NCBI GenBank assembly: GCA_013339765.2
Contig: CM023456.1
Coordinates: 87,556,797-87,620,796, forward strand
DNA from: Haemaphysalis longicornis
Taxonomy: Eukaryota > Arthropoda > Arachnida > Ixodida > Ixodidae
Direction of reading: 5' to 3'
DNA: 64,000 bases
The position numbers and the translations under genes were made by a program. This document shows, piece after piece, positions 61,690 through 64,000 of the stretch. Within the stretch, counting starts at the first letter, position 1. Every line of letters begins with the position of its first letter. Below the pieces are notes generated by a model, which saw nothing but the letters and a program-made list of their open reading frames with translations, had not been told where the DNA came from and ran no database searches.

Positions 61690-62436
61690 CGTTAGGCTTA
61701 GGGAAAACGTCGTCTGTGGCACTTCTTGCACGGCACAAGTGTAATCGGCGTGGTTATGCTTGTCGAGATAGCACCTTGTCTCAACCCACCCGATGTACCC
61801 GAAGGCATGGACATTGTTCACGGTGATGCAATTAGCAGAGTGCTCCACTCGCCAAGTCCTCTGCGCGTGGGATGTTCATACACGGGAGGAGAAAAGACCA
61901 CCATCATTTGACACGTCTAGGCGTCTGTAGAGATGTCGTAAATAACCCGTTTGCTGGAGGTGTCGGGTGAGATTCCGTAGGTGTTTAACGGTGAAGATGG
62001 TGTCTTCTTCCTTCAGTGGCTGAATTTTTCTAAGGGCTTTCGCCACCGCTATGAAACGAGTTCTGTTGACCAGTAAGATGTGGCCTGGATTAATTCTGAT
62101 CTTGAGGTGCGTGTCTCTCTACTCGAGCTTTACATCACGCAAAACGTAGCTGCCAAGTGTGTACGGGCTGATATTACTCTGTTCTAAACCGTTACGCGGG
62201 CGAATCGCCATCTTGTATTTGTCCTCCAGAAGGGGGTTGGTTGCGGCTTGTTTATAAATTGCTTCGAATCCCTGGTTGCCTTAATTACCGGTTTGAGTGG
62301 AGCCGGGTCTGCCACAGGCGTTGCCGGGTGCTGATTGCTGCGTTCAGCTTGTCTGGTGACTTCTATTTATGATACAGTGGCGCGCTGGTCGTATCTTGTT
62401 GAGCACAGAAATGTGGAGGAAGATTGCTGATCCATG
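61690..62436 (-). pseudogene. LINE ORF1 (gag-like, zinc-knuckle) relic, antisense
   Basis: On the minus strand a start ATG lies at plus 62436 and is followed by a Ser/Pro/Thr-rich leader. YKMAIRPRNGLEQSNISPYT and LGSYVLRD then begin at about 62217 and match the K-V-RPR-GL--S-I-P--L core of the gag-like ORF1 in tick I/R1-type LINEs. HLKIRINPGHILLVNRTRFI and AVAKALRKIQ follow (R-NP--N-L-V-T----A--L--I). After a frameshift, VNTYGISPDTSSKRVIYDIS matches the V--Y---P-DT-KGVI--I block. Later come TRCYLDKHNHA (YRCYLHKK-V) and CKKCH (plus 61715-61730), the first half of a CCHC knuckle. One in-frame stop at about 62130 and at least two shifts disable it. The protein would bind element RNA. Clade assignment is from memory. 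Confidence 0.7.
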
Positions 62437-64000
62437 CCGTCGTCAGTGTCGCCAGGCAAGGTTGTTTGGCCAGGAAGGGCGGAAGACCTAGGCTCAAGGG
62501 CCACGACGTGTGACGACGTGGCATCCATAGGCGGCGCTCAGCCCTGGCATTGTCTACCAGCTTCGAAACTTCAGAAGGCCGTAAACAGATTTAAATTCAA
62601 ATTAAATCCAAACCTGCACAATTGGCGCTATCCGGGTGACTTGAGGAGCATGTCTGTAACACATTTGAGGAGTACTGAGTGACATTTCTGCAAATATTCA
62701 CGTTTTTCGCCGAATCGATGAAGTGGACCAGCTGCCCTCTTCGCCTTAGCTTTTGCCCTACAGAGCACCAAAACAGGCTTAATATGATGGCGACAATGAT
62801 TGAAGCTTAGGCTGATGTGGGAGTTTTTCCAGCACTGTTTCACTGGAACTTGTTTCTATGCAACTTATTTATTTATGCAACTGGATATGCAACTTATTTC
62901 TAGAACATAAAGTGTAATCGCAAGCTTTTTGCGTAATAAGCACTGGCCACATTTTGTACGGTTTAGGCGTTTTGAAGCTATCCGCACTTCATTTTTGCGT
63001 CCACAATGTGGAGTTGTTTTGACTTTATAGCTGACGCGCACGCCAAAGTACCGTGTTTTCATTCGCAGCTATTCACAAGGATGAAATCAATTACTTCATC
63101 ACTGCTTGAAACGGAAGTACAACGAACCCCTCTAACGAATAAATCATTACAATCTGTGATTTCCATGTAAGTGAAAAGTGGGATGCTTTTGTACCCACTT
63201 TACTGCACCACGTTCACCATATCAACCGACCAAGTGCACCAGCGGCAGTTCTGCCATTCTCTCAAGTTCTGCTTTCAAACCGGCTGAACCAGTTTTGCTC
63301 TGGCCGAACGATCTTGCCAGTCTCTGGAGGCGGCCGCTAATGAAACGCCGCCGAGGAGCGGGGAAAGTAGCGGCGTTGCACAGTGGGCCAAGCAGTAGAG
63401 CGCAAACGAGTCCCATTCTTCGTTGGCGCCGCCCCGTGCGATCCGCTTTGTCGCATGGCGTTACTCCGGTGCTTATTCTCCCTGCATTGTTCGTGCCACT
63501 TGTTCACCTCTTTGCTGTATGCAAGCGCCACACTTAATTCTGTAGGAAGTTCGTTGGCCTACTGCGCTTCTGCAGACAATAGCTTGCGTGCTGTCTGCGT
63601 TTCCTTTCTTAACTATAGAACCCAACCATCAGTCGTCAGTGAAACAGGCATGCTGAATGAGACGAACATTGATCATTTTATCTAATCATTTTGTGTTTCT
63701 TACTGATGAATTCTTTGGACACAACAAATACTGTAAGAGTATCGTTTTGTGTCTTCACTGCTGCGCTAATGAACAGACGTGACTGCGAGCTCTATAACTC
63801 ACCCAACATAACCGGAAAATGTCGTTTTCGGTGCGGCTGCGTGACGTTTTTATCCCCAGAAACGTATTATGAGCGCAGTCACTAACCCCTTTGTCCTTAA
63901 ACAAGGTACCCGCAAAATGTTGATTTGAAATGTAACTTGTCCGTGCACAATTATGTAATCTAATACCGGTGCTATTTTTGTGACGTTATTAAAATTCTGA
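62437..64000. other. unclassified sequence
   Basis: The frames at 63178-63537 (plus, 119 codons) and 62434-62682 (82 codons) are not recognised. 63225-63450 is somewhat GC-rich. No repeat family identified. Confidence 0.35.

Overview
The window looks like a 64 kb piece of an arthropod nuclear genome, most likely from a hard tick. It is AT-leaning, has no operon-like gene packing, and carries long microsatellites. Nearly everything recognisable is decayed transposable-element sequence. The tick assignment is an inference: the retroelement proteins (RTE-like, CR1/Jockey-like, RNase H-bearing I/R1-like and Penelope-like) and the tRNA-derived SINE resemble families I associate with ixodid genomes, but I could not search a database. 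I found no cellular protein-coding gene, functional tRNA, rRNA or CRISPR array that I can defend. The longest open frame is 168 codons and shows no domain. The window is best read as intergenic or intronic repeat-rich DNA.

Region 1-17 kb: mostly unclassifiable sequence with a 24-bp poly(G) run, an ATCC(A/G) pentamer array (2.64-2.79 kb), a short palindrome (2.97-3.03 kb), tRNA-like SINE heads (4.8, 6.55, 9.6 kb), a degenerate tandem repeat (6.7 kb), a (GA)n(GATA)n(GA)n microsatellite beside an antisense repeat 3' end (7.35-7.83 kb), a four-copy 40-bp minisatellite (8.35 kb) and a (CTGT)n tract (12.3 kb).

Region 17-46 kb: a fragment of RTE-type endonuclease (17.3 kb); a SINE (19.3 kb); an in-frame chimera of a LINE reverse-transcriptase fragment and a Penelope-like GIY-YIG tail (32.2-32.95 kb); a CR1/Jockey-like reverse transcriptase relic (35.2-36.3 kb); a candidate LTR-like segment with a 60-bp duplication (39.8-40.17 kb); an antisense SINE (42.7 kb); an RNase H-bearing LINE 3' half (43.4-44.4 kb); and a second LINE 3' end running into a 189-bp (CACT)n tail (44.9-45.34 kb).

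Region 46-64 kb: a 138-bp near-perfect fold-back (46.9 kb), a third SINE copy (48.3 kb), an antisense RTE reverse transcriptase (52.56-53.52 kb), a 523-bp TA-flanked terminal-inverted-repeat element (53.55-54.07 kb), a sense LINE reverse transcriptase whose catalytic box has decayed (59.8-60.8 kb) and an antisense LINE ORF1 (gag-like, zinc-knuckle) relic (61.7-62.4 kb).

The elements do not work together as a pathway. They record repeated, independent insertions on both strands. All coding relics carry frameshifts, stops or lost catalytic residues, so none is expected to be autonomous. I did not find a convincing undescribed functional system. The observations most worth following are the LINE-Penelope fusion frame, the long fold-back, the TA-flanked inverted-repeat element, and the link between LINE 3' ends and long microsatellites.
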